Counted from the stretch's first letter, positions 1 through 14,064 are shown. The stretch: 64,000 nucleotides of DNA from Neelides folsomi (GCA_034687125.1 JAQGBZ010000041.1:186001-250000); one strand, 5' to 3'. The notes: generated by a model from the sequence alone, not told the origin. Made by a program: numbers and translations.

Positions 1-90
1 AAAACCATATATTAAACAAATTAAACCGTTGGACTCGTCTAATCTCTGCCTTTCGAATGACAAAAAATTGGCATAATTAAAATTTTAGAG

Positions 91-1911
91 CTAAAAATCC
101 ATTAGATCTTTGACTGCAAGAAGAAACTCGTCGTTGTCATCATCCCCAAACGGATCATCCTCAAGTGGTTCATCTTGGATTTCAGAGAAAATTTTGTTTG
201 GTCGAATAAATTGATTATCACTTTGTTCTGAGAAGTTTCTTATATTAGTTATAGAACTTGGACTATCATCAATCTTCATTTCCGAGATTTTATGAAACTC
301 CTGAATTGATTTAGAAATAAAACTATCGGAATTCAAATATTTTTTCACTTGTAAACTCGTAAATTTCACGGGAGAATTGATGGGGTTTAGTTGACCTTCG
401 TTTAACTTGTCTTGCGGAGATAAAGAAAGTTTCTCAGAAGAAGTTTGACAGAAAGCCGTTGATACGAGATTGTTGTAAGTTATTGTAAGAATCGGCTGTC
501 TCTTCTTTGACCGCAATAATCCAACCTTTAATAAAAATGAAAAGAAGTCAAATAATATAATTCTAAAAATTATAATTATGTGATATAATATATAGTATTT
601 AATATAGTTTTCAATAATATGATAATCATTTTACTTATAAATATGGTATTTCATACATTTTGTAAAGCTATAGCTGTTCCTGGTGACAAATTAACTCCAC
701 AATGAACAATGTTTGAATCAATTGCAGCATAAATCCATCCTGTTGTATTTAAATTCAATTATAAGATTATTATTGAGAAATAATCCAATCTACTATATAA
801 GTAATGTATAAAATATAAACTCGTAGTTTAGTTGATTGAAATTAAATTGTATATTTAGATTGTATGTGCTGTAATGGAATGTTTTTCAAGCTTAAAAAAA
901 CAAGTCCCTCGGATAGCACAGTTAATTTAAGTTGCTTAATTAGTGATTGAAATTAATTAATTCAAACACTTAAATGGGCAACTATAAGTATAATTAGTTT
1001 AGGTATAATAAATTATGACCTATGACTTTATATGGAATCTTAAGATTTTGTTACCTGTAGGATCAATAAGCTTGAGGGTTTGAGCCTTCGGTTTTGTACT
1101 TGTACAAATGAGATCAGGAGCTTCTTTTATAACTGCTACAAGAAGGGGAATTTTCCTACAATAAGGCATCACAATGGCTTTCCTCTTCACCCAATCAATA
1201 TTCATAAGCTTTAAAGGATCCGTTGATTCCTCATCTAAGTCGTCAATGTTAAGTGACCGAAGGAGTTCTTTCCAGGGTCCGCTTTGAAAATAAGAATTGT
1301 CAAGAGATTCCTGATCTGAATTGAACTCACTCGTCTCCTGTTTAGCCGAACTTAAGATCCCTGAGATTTTTCTTAAAAGCTGACTCGACGAATTGACCAA
1401 TTTCAGAACTGACCGATCGACATTTGGTAGAAGCCCCGCTGGACCAGGGAAACTACCCTTTTTTGATTCGATGTGAACATTGAAATTTTCCGATTTCAAT
1501 GGAGAATCGAATAAAGAGCTCAGTTTCTCGACGGATTTTTCATGTGACAAATTGACAGGTGATATAGAACGCTGGCGTTTCCTCCCTGTTGATGACGTCC
1601 TTGATTCTACGGGAAGAAGTTCGGTACATTGTTTATCCAGAAAAGCTTCAATAACTTGATTTTGTGATGAAAATGATATATTCTTCCTATCTTTTGTATT
1701 GGTTTCAATCTGTGGAACATCTTCCGGCATTTCAATTTGAGACAGAAATTCATCATCTGAATCTCCTCCGAACAAATCAGGATCAATGTTTTGTAAGACT
1801 CTGGCATTTCCTTTAAAACAACAAAAAATTATTAACATGAGCTTTTAAATGCTGGTAATTTCTTTATACAATAATTGAACAGTAATATAACATACCTGAA
1901 TTAGTATCCAT
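91..1911 (-). CDS. HROB: HROB (C17orf53/MCM8IP) orthologue, 429 aa, 4 exons
   Basis: Exons (minus): 1911-1896, 1810-1055, 739-657, 525-91; every join keeps frame (phases 1, 1, 0) with GT-AG borders. Residues about 215-312 match the OB-fold domain of HROB: a MPYCRKIPLLVAVIK strand, then LIDPTG, then GWIYAA, then LSPGTAIALQNVG, then ILTITYNNLV. In vertebrates HROB loads the MCM8-MCM9 helicase during homologous recombination and crosslink repair in the nucleus. The rest is polar and probably disordered. A short acidic motif occurs at both ends: DPDLFGGDSDDEFL near residue 17 and DDPFGDDDNDEFL near the C-terminus. The start is the ATG of a 16-base coding exon, giving MDTNS-GNARVL. The gene is head-to-head with RTF2. 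The family call rests on the OB domain; the termini are not conserved enough to add support. Confidence 0.85.
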
Positions 1912-2434
1912 TTCTTTATCAAAATTAAAAAAAACTTGTTATATCTAATGCATCTGAGCTGAAGGCATTCTTATTTTATTTATATTATAATTTATAATAC
2001 TTATGAAATGAAATAGTATTTACGAAACAATGAAATAAAATAATTTATCTTACATCGAAAATAATGACTATTTAGAAATCTTAAAGAGGCTCGATCATCA
2101 AGAATGAAACTTAATACTTACAATTAATAATACGAAACTTGTAATTTGTCAACAAAATTAAATTGAAATGGTTTAACGAATTTTAAGAATAGAAAAACTT
2201 CAATGACAAGAAAAGAATGCGTATAGAATTGGCCATGTTTTTGAGGAAAATGAAAATAAAGAAAAGAAAGACGATTTTCCACGAGTACTTAACTTTCCCG
2301 CTTAGATGCACATTGGCTAGTCTTCCTTCAAGCGCAATCCTTGAATACTTGAAAGTTTTCCAAACTTCAATTATCAATTTCCCAATTTTCCTAAATTCTT
2401 AAAGTTAGTTAACTGTTAACTCGAAGAATTCAAG
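1912..2434. promoter_or_regulatory. Shared intergenic region of divergent HROB and RTF2
   Basis: This 523-base AT-rich stretch separates the start codons of HROB (minus) and RTF2 (plus). No other gene is visible, so both promoters and 5' UTRs must lie here unless unseen 5' UTR exons sit further away. I see no convincing TATA box at a fixed distance from either ATG. A bidirectional promoter is an inference from the layout. Confidence 0.5.
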
Positions 2435-3751
2435 ATGGGTTGTGACGGAGGTACTATCCCTAAAAGGGATGAACTTGTTAAAACGAAAAAGAAGCCAGAA
2501 CAGGTATAAGACAAATTGACTTTTTAGTTTTTATTGATAATTAAACACAGTTTATTTACCAGCTTTATATAAAAGTACTGGATCAAAGAACTGAATTTTA
2601 ATTAAATAATAAATATACTTAAATATTAATAAAATAAAATTTTATAGAAAGATAAGACTGCTGAATTGGCTTTTCGCTGGAAGCATTGTGCAGTGTCCCA
2701 AGAGCCCCTTCAACCACCAATCGTCGCCTGTGAACTTGGGAGAATTTACAATAAAGAAACAATCCTTGAAGCACTCGTTGACAAATCCTCCACATATGCC
2801 TCCTCCGACATCATCTCCCACATCAAGACCCTTCGTGATGTCAAGGAATTGAAGTTGACCGAGAATTCCTCTTGGTCCGAGAGCGACAGTATTGAAAAGG
2901 GAGGTGTTTACATCGATGTCCAAAAGTCAAAATACGTCTGCCCGGTTGTAGGACAAGAAATGAACGGACGATTCCGGTTCGTCTTTGTTTGGACCTGTGG
3001 ATGCGTTTTGAGTGAAAAGGCCATCAAGGAGATGGGAAAAAGCAAGAAGCAGACCACAACGGAGGATAAAGCCACTTATGAATGCCTCAAGTAAGTTAAT
3101 TTTAAAATAAACATTTGCTTGGTGTCGTTTTAAATAAATACAATTTTTATAATTTATATGAATTTAATTAGATATTTTTCTTTGAAAGATGTCAAAAACC
3201 TTTTTTGATTGACAACATTATCCTGTTGAATCCAATTGAGGAATCTGAAATTGAGATTCTTTCCAAGAAAATGGAGGTTCGAAGGCTTAAAGTAAAAGAA
3301 GAAAAGAAGTCGAAGAAAAAGAATGGACCAACTCCATCAGCCACTGTGACATCGGATTCTAGTTCGATTCCTGCTGAAGAATCCGAGAAGAGCGGAGAGA
3401 AAACCATTAAAGAACCCAAAGACAAAAAAGATTTGGATTTGAAATCTAAAATGAGGAAAGGAGCGGAGTTGAAACCAGGAACTTCAAGTGGACCATCAGC
3501 AGCTAAACTAACGAAATTGGAAGACGCCTCTGCAAAAATTGTTGGAAATTACAGCGTGGCTAAAGATCCCAAAGCCTCAGATACCTACAAATCATTGTTC
3601 ACATCAAGTGAAAAGGCACAGAATCAGAATAGAGCTCATTGGGTGAGATGTTATTTAATTCTCTTTCTAATACGTATTTATTGTGTTAACAAAATTAATT
3701 TGAATATTTTATTTTCAATTTTAGGTGACGTACAATCCATTTTACAATTAA
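2435..3751 (+). CDS. RTF2: RTF2 homologue (replication termination factor 2), 330 aa, 4 exons
   Basis: Exons: 2435-2503, 2648-3090, 3189-3642, 3725-3751; phases 0, 2, 0. The protein starts MGCDGGTIPKRDELVKTKKK, the invariant start of the Rtf2 family, and ends AHWVTYNPFYN, also typical of the family. Residues 30-45 hold the first conserved block (FRWKHCAVSQEPL). A C2HC2 RING-like domain follows: CPVVGQEMNGRFRF from residue 121, CGCVLSEKA from about 140, and CQKPF at 172-176. A lysine-rich, Ser/Glu-rich linker (about 200-290) leads to the conserved end. Rtf2 acts at replication forks: it stabilises paused forks in fission yeast, and in human cells its proteasomal removal through DDI1/2 allows fork restart. 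Length is close to the human protein (about 306 aa). The final exon is only 27 bases. Confidence 0.95.
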
Positions 3752-3888
3752 AATCCAGGACTTTTGAGCACTACCGGAGCCTCACTGATTGATCTAATTC
3801 ATCAAACGTTTTTAAAGTGAACCTTATTACTTTTAACCAACATTTTATTGTTAACTTAAAATAAGTATTTTATATTATTTATCGCGTA

Positions 3889-3894
3889 AATAAA
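3889..3894 (+). terminator. Poly(A) signal of RTF2
   Basis: AATAAA lies about 140 bases after the RTF2 stop codon in AT-rich DNA; it is the best-placed hexamer downstream of the gene. Confidence 0.55.
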
Positions 3895-6800
3895 AGTTAA
3901 GATTGTGAATATTAAAGTTATATTAGCTTTATATAATAGTTAATAACTTTATTTTAATTATGATTTTTTCTAGAATGCATAGATATAATTATATTGAGTA
4001 ATTTCTAATAATCGTTTTACAAATATTGTTTAAAATAATGTATTTAATTTCATTATTGTATGTTATATATAAAACAAGGAAGTAAGTTTTTTACAAATAA
4101 AAAGTCTTTTATTTTAAAAATTATCTCAAACTCATTATAATTATACAAAAATTTTTACAATTAGGAATGCACAGTTAGAAGATTCCCATTAGAGTTCATT
4201 TTTCTTTCATTTGTTACTTTCCATTCATTAAAATAATCTTTTTTCTCGAAATTAACAAGTTTCATTTTTGCACATCCCTTTAAGATTTATATCGATTAAT
4301 TTTTCTTTTTAAACTGTATAAGCAAATTAAGCAATTAATAAAATATTAGTTTTGCATGACATTCGGTTAAATGTGAATTGTCCTTTTATCACCATTTGGT
4401 AATTTGCGAGTCATTTGAGTGAGACCTTTGGCCATTCGATTTCCCCATCCCCTTGAGTGTAACAAAGGGGTTTCCGTGAAAAAGCAAATTAGATTTTAAA
4501 AGGAGAAAACGCAACGTGTGAATGAATGGATGAGGTTCCTTGGAGCAATCTGCACCTTTAATGATGAGGCAAAAACGTTGGAGGCAAAAGATGTGGATCA
4601 CTCTTGGTGAATTGTGACTTTCACCCCTGATTTGATTTTGATTCCTGATTCTCTCGTCCTCTCGATTTTAATTTGAATGGCGGAGGTTTGAGGGCAGAAA
4701 TTGGCCTGCCACAGTGAGTGAATTGGAGTAGGTGCGAGGAAGAAAGGGCTTTCTCATCTTGGAAGATGGATGGGGCCGTTGCGTAAGGGAGATGTTGAGA
4801 TAGGGGAAGTTGGCCGGGGCGGGGGCCACAGCTCTTCGACAACCATGGGGGCAAGGTGGGGCAAAGACTATTCTCAATCACTGGTTTCCTCACTTTTGCC
4901 TCATCTCCCATTCTCTCTGCGCCCCCTGATCTCCTTATTCAAGATATTGTGGACGGATGAGATTTGATTCATTGTCTCACTCCGTGAGATTCTCCTCTTT
5001 CAACTCTTTTCATTGCCTTTATTAATCCCTCCAATTAAAATTTCAGTCATAAATCCCATCTAAATGCTGATATCCCTTTGAGTTATTGAGATGATCTTTC
5101 GCGAGAATTCATATTACATTCATACATTGTGGACGTGGACGTGTGGAGCAATTGGAAATGAAAGTGAGGTAGCCGCATAAATATTTACCAACTCATCAGG
5201 AGCATTTGGATCGAGAATCTCCGAAGAATCAATTTGAAACTCCTCCGGTCTCGCCCATTTTTTCTCTTCTATTTTTCCATTACCACTTTTACATCTCCCT
5301 CAATTCAAGAAGCTTCTATACCTAACATACCTAGGTATACACGTACTACTTACATTTTCTCTACATGGTTCTCACGTATACGTAACTACTAACTTTGTAT
5401 GAGTACTCGTACTTAGGTAGGTAGTGATACATTTAGTCTACATATAGGGATGAGAAATTCCTTCTCACTACACGACACGGAACTTTGGCACTGAATGCTA
5501 ATAATGCTAATCTAATCTCGTCCACCTTCACCACCTTTACTTCACATCTGCGTCTCTCCAATAATCATCTCAAGCAGGTGGGACTTTATTTATTGGAATT
5601 GGAATAACGAAGGAGGAGGAATGCGAGCGGTGGTCGTATAGAAGGAGCTGTAAGAGCAATGGGGCAGCTGAGCTTTCTTTCAATCAACTCCTCATCTCCT
5701 CCTTTTTTCAAGTCGTCTGCCCTTTGTACTCTCATTAGCGTCGTAAGGGAGGAGAGGGATGATGGCGCTCCTCGCTCCTCGTTGGCTTCTTTTGGCTCCT
5801 CCGCCTGGCCAGATCGCCTTCGAGACGACTCCTTTCATTTTCATCAGCTACACCTCCAAATTGCGAATTAGGGAAATGAAGAGATGACACGAAGGAAGTC
5901 CTCGGCTCCTCATTGGCCCCTCACTCCTGACGGCCTGTCAGCGAAAAGTGACGTGAAGAGCGGAAGGTCAGAAGTCTTCTGCTCATTGAGGTCATTGAGT
6001 GAGTTTTTACTCTCCTTTTCTTCTGGGCGATGGTCGGAAGATGGATGAGATTGGAGAGACCCTTTTCCTTCTCACCCACACAGCCAAACATTGGAACAAA
6101 CAGAGGAACAAACATTTGAGAGTTGACATGCGATCTTAAACATTATCAGGGGCAGGTTTCAAAAAATCATCAAACTTCATTAACTCTTGTAAGAATTCTC
6201 ATTTTAAGAACCAATGAATCGTTTATCCTCGAGAAAACCAGCAATTGAGATAGTAAATACCGCATTCCGCGTCGTTAACCAAAACTCCTGTCTGTTCAAA
6301 CCTCCCTTGGGATAAAATACGAAAGAGCAGAAGCGAATTAATTATCAAATTCTCATTACGTTATTATCCATTTATTTATTTTCTTCCCCCCATTAATATT
6401 AAAATCTGATGATCGACCCTCAGACTCGAAAAGTTGATCCATTTAAATCCTTTTTTCTCTTTCGTAATTGGGCGACTGGGGAAGTTTTAGCTATAAAATT
6501 AATTAACACGTTGTTTGCTCATCAGTGAGAAAATGCATAATTTATGGTCGTCGGGCCCACGAGGAGCCAGAACAAAGGAAAGGACACGAAATAATTCCAC
6601 CAAATCTCTCAACTATCTTTTAATTCTCTTTAACTTCTCAAATCTCCTCAATGTTCTCAACCCTTCTGAGGCAATGAAATGGATTAGGTAACAAAAAATG
6701 GCCTAATTATTGAATTCACACTCATAAATCTTCATAATTCACGTCACAGATGGATGAAGATAAGAGAATAAATCAATCAGCGGAGCAAATAATAATATTT

Positions 6801-7010
6801 ATCAAGGAATGGAACGTCTCCTGGTTGGCTTGGGGCCTTTGGCGAACAAAATTCCCTCCGAGTCTCGAGGCTTATAATTACAAGGTGCGAGGAGAGGGGT
6901 CGATCAGGTGGGCAATAATAAATTAAATGATGGCTTTAAGAACCTATTAACTCTGTCATGGGCTCATCACGTCATCAGTTATATGAAGCCATTTCAAATC
7001 CCTTCCTCAT

Positions 7011-7086
7011 TCCTTATTAAACAAAGTCTTTATTAAATGCCTTATTAAATGACTTATTAAATGCCTTATTAAATACTTATTAAATT
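7011..7086. repeat. Short tandem repeat built on TTATTAAA
   Basis: Six copies of TTATTAAA spaced 11-16 bases apart; several units read TTATTAAATGCC or TTATTAAATGAC. A TAAATGG pair follows directly. Confidence 0.8.
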
Positions 7087-8049
7087 GGTTCAGTAAATGG
7101 TAAATGGTAATGGGAGTGACAACCGCGTTACTAAATCCTCCTCATTTTGGTCATTGAATATTTATATCCCTGGTACACAAATGAAGAGTCATGAGAGCGA
7201 GAGAGGTTAATTGGGGGACATTATCTCTGGCCAAGGGTCCGTAATAGGTAAAAGAGGGATGGAGAATCAGTGTCAACATCTGCCCACTCCTCCCAGCGTC
7301 ATCCGCAGACCTTATAATTGAGCCGAACTGTTTTGGACGACCGGAATGGCAATCTCCATTGGTTGTCCAACCCGTTGCATCACCCTCATTGAGATAAAAA
7401 GGAAAGAGAGAATGAATTATGATGAAGATAGGAAGGCAAGAAGGGAGTTTTGATGCTCAGCCTCCTCTCCACTTGTTCTACGACCCAAGGAGCTCATTTA
7501 CAACATTACGACCGTAATAACAATAACATATTGATGGGCCATATATTATGCTGACGAGGGGAGAAACGATGTGTGGAATCCTTTCATAATTGCTCGTTCC
7601 TGGAAAGGTTCCGATGACAAAGGAATTGGCCCAATTGTACATCCACATCGATTCAGATACAGGTGATGAGGGTTTCAAAAACCCATAACGAAGGAGTAAT
7701 TGACGCGGCGAGGTGAGTGGGAAAACGATAGATGATTTCTATTGATTGCAATTAACTCATGTTACATTAAATTGGAGGAATAGAGAAGGGCCCTCATTAA
7801 AGCCACAGTGGCCATTGGGGGGAGATGGGGAGGAGATTTGCTCTGTTAAAAGGCTCCCCCTCACTCGAGCGAAGGACGCTCACGGAGGGGACAGGGAAAG
7901 TGAGAAAGACAAGTGAGGACGACGCGCTTTTGTTTTCTCATCTCTTCTATCTCTGAACACAAAAGTGGCCAAACCCTCGTCGATCAGGTTTTCCCCTCGT
8001 GAGTTTCCAAAACTAATCTCTGTCTATTGATCTCCAATTATGTATCCTT

Positions 8050-8098
8050 ACTATTATTATTATCATTATCGTATTGTTGTTGTTGTGTGTTTTTTTTT
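8050..8098. repeat. Compound ATT / TTG / T simple repeat
   Basis: An interrupted (ATT)n run passes into (TTG)n, then TGTG and a run of nine T. It is a low-complexity tract. Confidence 0.8.
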
Positions 8099-11000
8099 GA
8101 TTCTCAACTTCCTTCCAGGATGGATGATAGAAGGACGATTGACTGAGTTGTATATTTATTGGCACTTTCCTCCTCCTCACCTTCCTCCTCCATAACTTAT
8201 GAAGCTTCCATCTTCTCTCAATTCTCATCCCTCATGGTTATACAAATCCCATATGTGTCTTCCACTGCTCTATATTCTATGCGGAATTCACAACCACACC
8301 CCAAGCAGATGAAATGTTGTGGAGGTGCTTTTGGGAAACAGAGAGTTCCTCAATCGAATTTATTCATCATGTGAATTAATGATTTGAAATTTGAGAGGTC
8401 TCTCCACCTGAGTCGTCGCCACATTAAAGGAGTTCTAACGAGAGACCACCGGACGGGCGGACAGAAGGACTTTCACTCGTGGACGTTCTCTCCCTCCTTA
8501 ATAATTAGGTTCCTGGCTGGGCTCAGGTGAATGGAGGATGACTCCTGGCTCTCCGAGATTAAGAAGTTCCGCATGATCTGCTCATTTCCATTCGAAATCT
8601 CATTCCTCTCTTGCCCTACTTTGTCTCTTAATCGGACAGTGGATCTGTCTGGGCCGAGGTAATAATGTGAATGAGAAGGAGCAATGGTTGAAGTTGATGC
8701 CATGGGGGTAGTTGAAATCTTTCTCTGCCCTGCTATTAAATACTACGTCGGTGAGCTCTGTGTTGTTGAGAGTAAGTATCAAGTAAGTAGTAATAATCTA
8801 ATCGTTGCTCTCTTTCCACTGATACTCATTCCCATTACATCATCTTGATGATCGAGGAGCCTCCTCTGGTCTCTAACTGATTTTTGATAAATTATTGAGC
8901 AACGGAGTAATTGGCTTTTGCATATCGAGAATTCCGACCCTTCTACCGTTACGAGCGGAGGAGACGCCTTTCCATTGTGTACATAATCTCTATGCCTTCA
9001 GACTCTCTTTTGTCCATGGGCTCTTTTTAATGAGGCGACCATTCCTCGAGCTGATGAGCCGCTTTTATCATAATGAAAAATGAAACTGCAATGGGAGTGG
9101 AATGGTCCCAAGTTGGGAAGCGCTTCTTTTACCTATTTGGTTCTCTTGTGAGAGAAGAAGAAAGAATTATTAATAAAAAAGGGCTCGACCTGATCATTCC
9201 AGTTTCTCTACAAATATCCCTTTTATGTATCGTTCCTTCGTGTTTGGCACCCAGCGGCTCCTTCGAGAGCTCCCTTGCAGCCCAACCTCTGGTGCTCCAA
9301 TTGGAAAGAATGCCGAGCTGAAGGCTCTATTAGGAAAAATGAACATTTGAGTCACTCGGATTGCCACTCGCCCCGCGATTGATTGAGCAAAAGAAGAAGA
9401 AAGGAGAAGCTGTGTAGTTACTTAGAAGAATAGAAGTCGAGAATCTTTGATTTGGTCATCCGACATCGAAGTGAATGAGCAGGAATCTCACATTCATATT
9501 TGCATTCCGACACACATTCATATTATTTGAGTGGTGTTGGGGAAAAAGTTGGAACATAAAAGGTTACACATTTTAAATTTATTCTTTCATATTGGCTCAT
9601 TGACTGAAGAGCAGGAGCGAAACAGAAAGACGGGTTTTTTCTTCCTTTTCTGTCTCACTCTCAGGGATTTGATTCATTTTATAAACCCATTGATCTCCGC
9701 CAACAATGGAACTCTGATCTGAAGGGGGGAATTGGTAAAAGACGAATCTTGACAGGAAAGTGTTGCACAGCGAAACCTCGATTGGAAGTCATAAAGAATC
9801 TTTATTAATAAATAATGAGATGGAGTGATTATCGAGATTGGACAACTCGAGGGTTGCATCCCATTGTAAGATATTGTAAGACCCAATAAAGTCCAAACTG
9901 TGTGCATTCTCTAAATGTTCCTCGTTGCACACTCATTGGACAAAGTGAGTATTTATTCATCTGTATGCAAGAGGTTATTAGATATGCAAAGGCATTATGC
10001 TAATAAAAGGATTCAGTTCTCCAACCACGCCCTGCTAAGGCCATTGAGTCTCATTACGCTCATGACTCGCACTCGGCTCGTCTCTGTATAAGAAAAGGAG
10101 CCTTCGGAAATATCATTGAGATGATTTTTGATTGAGTATTTATTACCATTCCCATTATCTCCATATATCCTCCATCCATCTTATCTCCAAGTCCAACACC
10201 AGAAATCGAACACCTTTTATTATCCTAGCACCTTTATTATCCAGGTGCATGTGCCCTGTTCCTCGGTCTAGTAATCGTTGTAATGAAGACCATTCCACTT
10301 CTGACCAGACCATAAAACTCTTATCGACTAGGGCATTGAAGCAAAGTGGACATGACGTTGGTTGGAAGCATCATACTCTTGATTATTGATTACGGCGATA
10401 ATGATTAGGAAACGACCGTGTTCGCATGAACCTTTGATTGAGCTCTCCCTCCACTCCTGATTTCCTTACATGGGGAGACGGAGGAGGAAGAACATTTCCA
10501 TTCGAATTCGCGACTTCTCTTCCACAATTCCTCCCCATTCACTCCGAGAGAGCTTCTGGCGAATTTCCGAAGAAAAATTGGATTGATTACAAGTGGTGGG
10601 GATCTTATTCCACCTGGGAAGGAATTCATTTTGATTCTGCGGCTCGCCGTCGTGAGGACGCAATCCGACTTTTACTGTTAGATCCACAAGACAAGGAGAT
10701 AATGGCATTGTGTGTATCTCCATCTCGATTCTAATTCTAATTTAAGAGCTCTTCAAAACCCCTCTCGGGCCGATCGGAGTCGGAGGACAAAGAGAATCTC
10801 ATTTCATAGGCCAGAGCTCGCCTACAGTGACAAAAGACAAGGAGGTTGTCCTCATCAAGGAATTTACTCCGTCCGACTCCTCAATGGAAAACCATGAGGT
10901 TCAATTCTCTTTGGTTGTTATTATCTATTTCGAGACCTCCGATTCTCCACCCTTCCTTCTACTTGTTCACAATTTCTCTTTAATTATCGCAAAATACTTC

Positions 11001-14000
11001 GTAATACTTTTCATTCCCTCACCTTGTCGCATTTTTTTGACTTGTTTTAAAGTTACTTTGCTAAACCCTAAACTCTCTATATAATGAAAAAAATGATTGA
11101 AGAGAGTCGTTTCGCTCCTTGCTCCATCATTTCAATTCATTTCTATCATTATGCTGATGTTCAACAGAAGGTTATTAAACATTTTATGAGTTCATTCATA
11201 TTTGATAGAATGTACAAAATCACCTGTTGATTATCAGTTTGTATTCATTGTATGTAGCTTATGATGTTCCTTTTTTACCTTATGAAGAGCGAGATATACG
11301 AACCTGACGGTTTAAATTCTCTTAACTATGTGACAATGCCCCCATTGTATTGAGTAATTAATAATTGAAAATTATACCCTTGCCAATATTTATAGCTCAT
11401 ACAAACATGCACGGTGAGTTATTGACCGTAATTAATATTCTCTGTGTATTTTTACAGCAGAGATTAATTGATACTTTCAATGTTGCAATGTTCCTATTTA
11501 GAGCATCCAATCATCTAATATCAACAAATCAGAGAGGAGTAATGAATTAAAAAGGATGAAAAAAATTGTTCTATTTAATTAGATGTTAATTAAAATTCCT
11601 GAAAAATAATCCTTGAATTGATTAATATTCCAAATTCCGCATATTGAAAATGATGAAAAAAATATGTAAATAAAGCCAATTGAAAAAGTATTAAATTAAG
11701 ATCTTTAATTAACATAATTGAATTTTTTTATGATGAAAAGTCCAAAGAACGGTCAATTAGCAAAGTGGAGATAGTCATATTGGAAGATTTCCAATATTCA
11801 AAACAATTAAGTGCAAAACTGGGTTAGGCATTTGTTGGAATTGATCATTGAATTAGATTTTGGCTTAATATGTCCGGTGAGGTATTTTGCTTCCAAGTTG
11901 GTTCTTCTTGCCGTGAGTTGCTCAACCTACCCAAGGTGTCAAGAAGTAGGCTCACTCAATTAAGGAATGAGGAATGGTCACAGGTGAGGAAGAGATGAAA
12001 TCTGAGCTTCATGAGATGTATTTTTGGTCAAACAAATAACTCTCATTTGATTTGTGTGGTGTTTGTGGTCCAGACGACTCCTTAGGATGTAATTAAGACA
12101 AAGTAAAATCTGAGGGGCCGAGAGATCCGACATGTTCTTGTAAACCCGTCCGACGAGCTTTTTGCTCCATCATAAATGATTTTAGTATGAAATTAACTCG
12201 GCAAAGGCAAAGTATAAATTAAAAGATGCGTCCGCTCGCCAAACTACACAAGGCTCTTAACGAGACAAGCCTTTTGGATCCGACGAGAGTTGAATTGAGT
12301 GAGAGGAGATGAAAAAAGAGAAAAATCAAGTGCGGAGGAAGAAACTAGATCATTGCATTAATTTCCATATATACTCTTTACTTCTTTCCAGATTCGCTCT
12401 ATAGGAGCACAGTTTACAATACATATCATATCATATAGGCCCACACATAGTTGGGATAGTATAAAGGTACAGATATTGAAGATTGTAGCCCTACTACACT
12501 TTAATACACATGTTGTTCACCACTACACACGCAACATAGTGAGAAGAATGAACTCGAAGAATTCTTGTAATTGAATATGATTTATGATTCACATTTTTGT
12601 GTGAGGAGTGCAGTAAAATTTTCAACTCCACCATTTAGATTATTAGGAATTATTAATCTAGTAGAGAAGGTCTATTAAATTAGTTATCTTATTAACTAGT
12701 GCACTTTATTCGTATTCCCCATAAACCAAACCAGTCGACAACCTTTTTCATTGCCTGATTACGGGTGCTTAAAATTAACTTTCTTAAATGAAAAATGTGG
12801 AGAGCTCAAGAATGCGATTCAGCTTCCAATGCAAATGTAATGTAATCAAATTACAAATCAAGGGATAATATAAAATGAGTTGTTCGTTTAACACAAATAA
12901 ATTCAGGTATAAAATGTAATTGTATGTATTTAATACGTTATTGTTAAATTGTGAGTGGTTGAATAAAGGGCATTAACTTAAGTAACTACGTTAATACTTT
13001 TATAAAGTGATGTAAGGTTCACATTGTGTTTAATTAGCTTTTAGATTTTATGGTAATTTCATTTCATTTGGAACGTGAATTCCTAATTAGAGAATCCTTA
13101 TTGAGAAGTACATTGGGCAGGGAGCGGTAGCAGGTAATGAAATTCACGTGTAGGAGGATCACATGGTCACATGGATTTTGATTCACAAATAATCAATTAG
13201 TTATAACCTGGTTATTGGCCTATACATCTCTTTATTATACCTTTAAAATGAAATCACTCATTTGATGTGTTTACAGACTATGTAAATAATCTATAATTTT
13301 ATTAAAAAGTAAATAAACTAATAGTAAAAGTATATAGTGCACATTAAGTTTAGTAATATAAAAAAATCGGTAGCGAACGACTTAAATTATTAGTTAAAGT
13401 AATAACATTCAACTCACATTAAAATTATGGTTGGAAAGTACAAGTAAGGAGAGAAGAGAGAAGGATATCAAAAACGTAAAATATCTATATATCATAATAT
13501 ATCAAAAAATGAGTACAGAGCTAAAAAGAGTCAATTGGTCTAAATAACCTCATCAACACTCCTACGGAGATTTCACTCACAAATGGTCAATCACGTGTAG
13601 GACGGGAACGTTACATTTACCATTCCTTATTATTATTTATTATTACTTAAAGGTATTCATTATTAGGTAGCTTCATATACAAAATAGATAGTTTGATAGC
13701 GAAGACGACATTATAAAAAAATCTTATTGGGAAAATGATGAACTCAGGCACTCGAGTGATAAGTGTTTTGGTTTGACTAGACCTACAGCACACCTTCTGG
13801 TCCTCACTTCCTATAACATCAACTCTGAACGTATATTTACTAGTACTTATTATCTAAATCGCAAGTGATTGAATAGTACGAGTAGTAGAAAAGTAGAAAC
13901 TGTGATTATAAAAATGCGGTCCATTATCGTAAATCTTAAATCCTACATTTGTATTCCTCCTTCGGGTTTCAAATTAACATTCATTAGGATCAATTCCATG

Positions 14001-14064
14001 TTCCCAATGGGCTCCTTCGGGATCCTGGTAACTAATTGTCAAGAATTTTTTGTGTCCCTGGTGC

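Larger units (their letters stand above)
3895..14064. other. Gene-poor region 3' of the hamlet-like gene
   Basis: About 10 kb with no coding sequence I can support. From about 4.4 kb the sequence becomes less AT-rich than the RTF2 and HROB flanks, with many purine-rich (GAGGAG-like) and pyrimidine-rich runs and frequent ATTA/TAATTA cores. The open frames of 60-100 codons in it overlap one another on both strands, match no family I recognise and lack coherent splice sites. The hamlet 3' UTR should lie at the right end. The likeliest content is cis-regulatory DNA of the neighbouring developmental gene; this is an inference from context. Confidence 0.5.
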
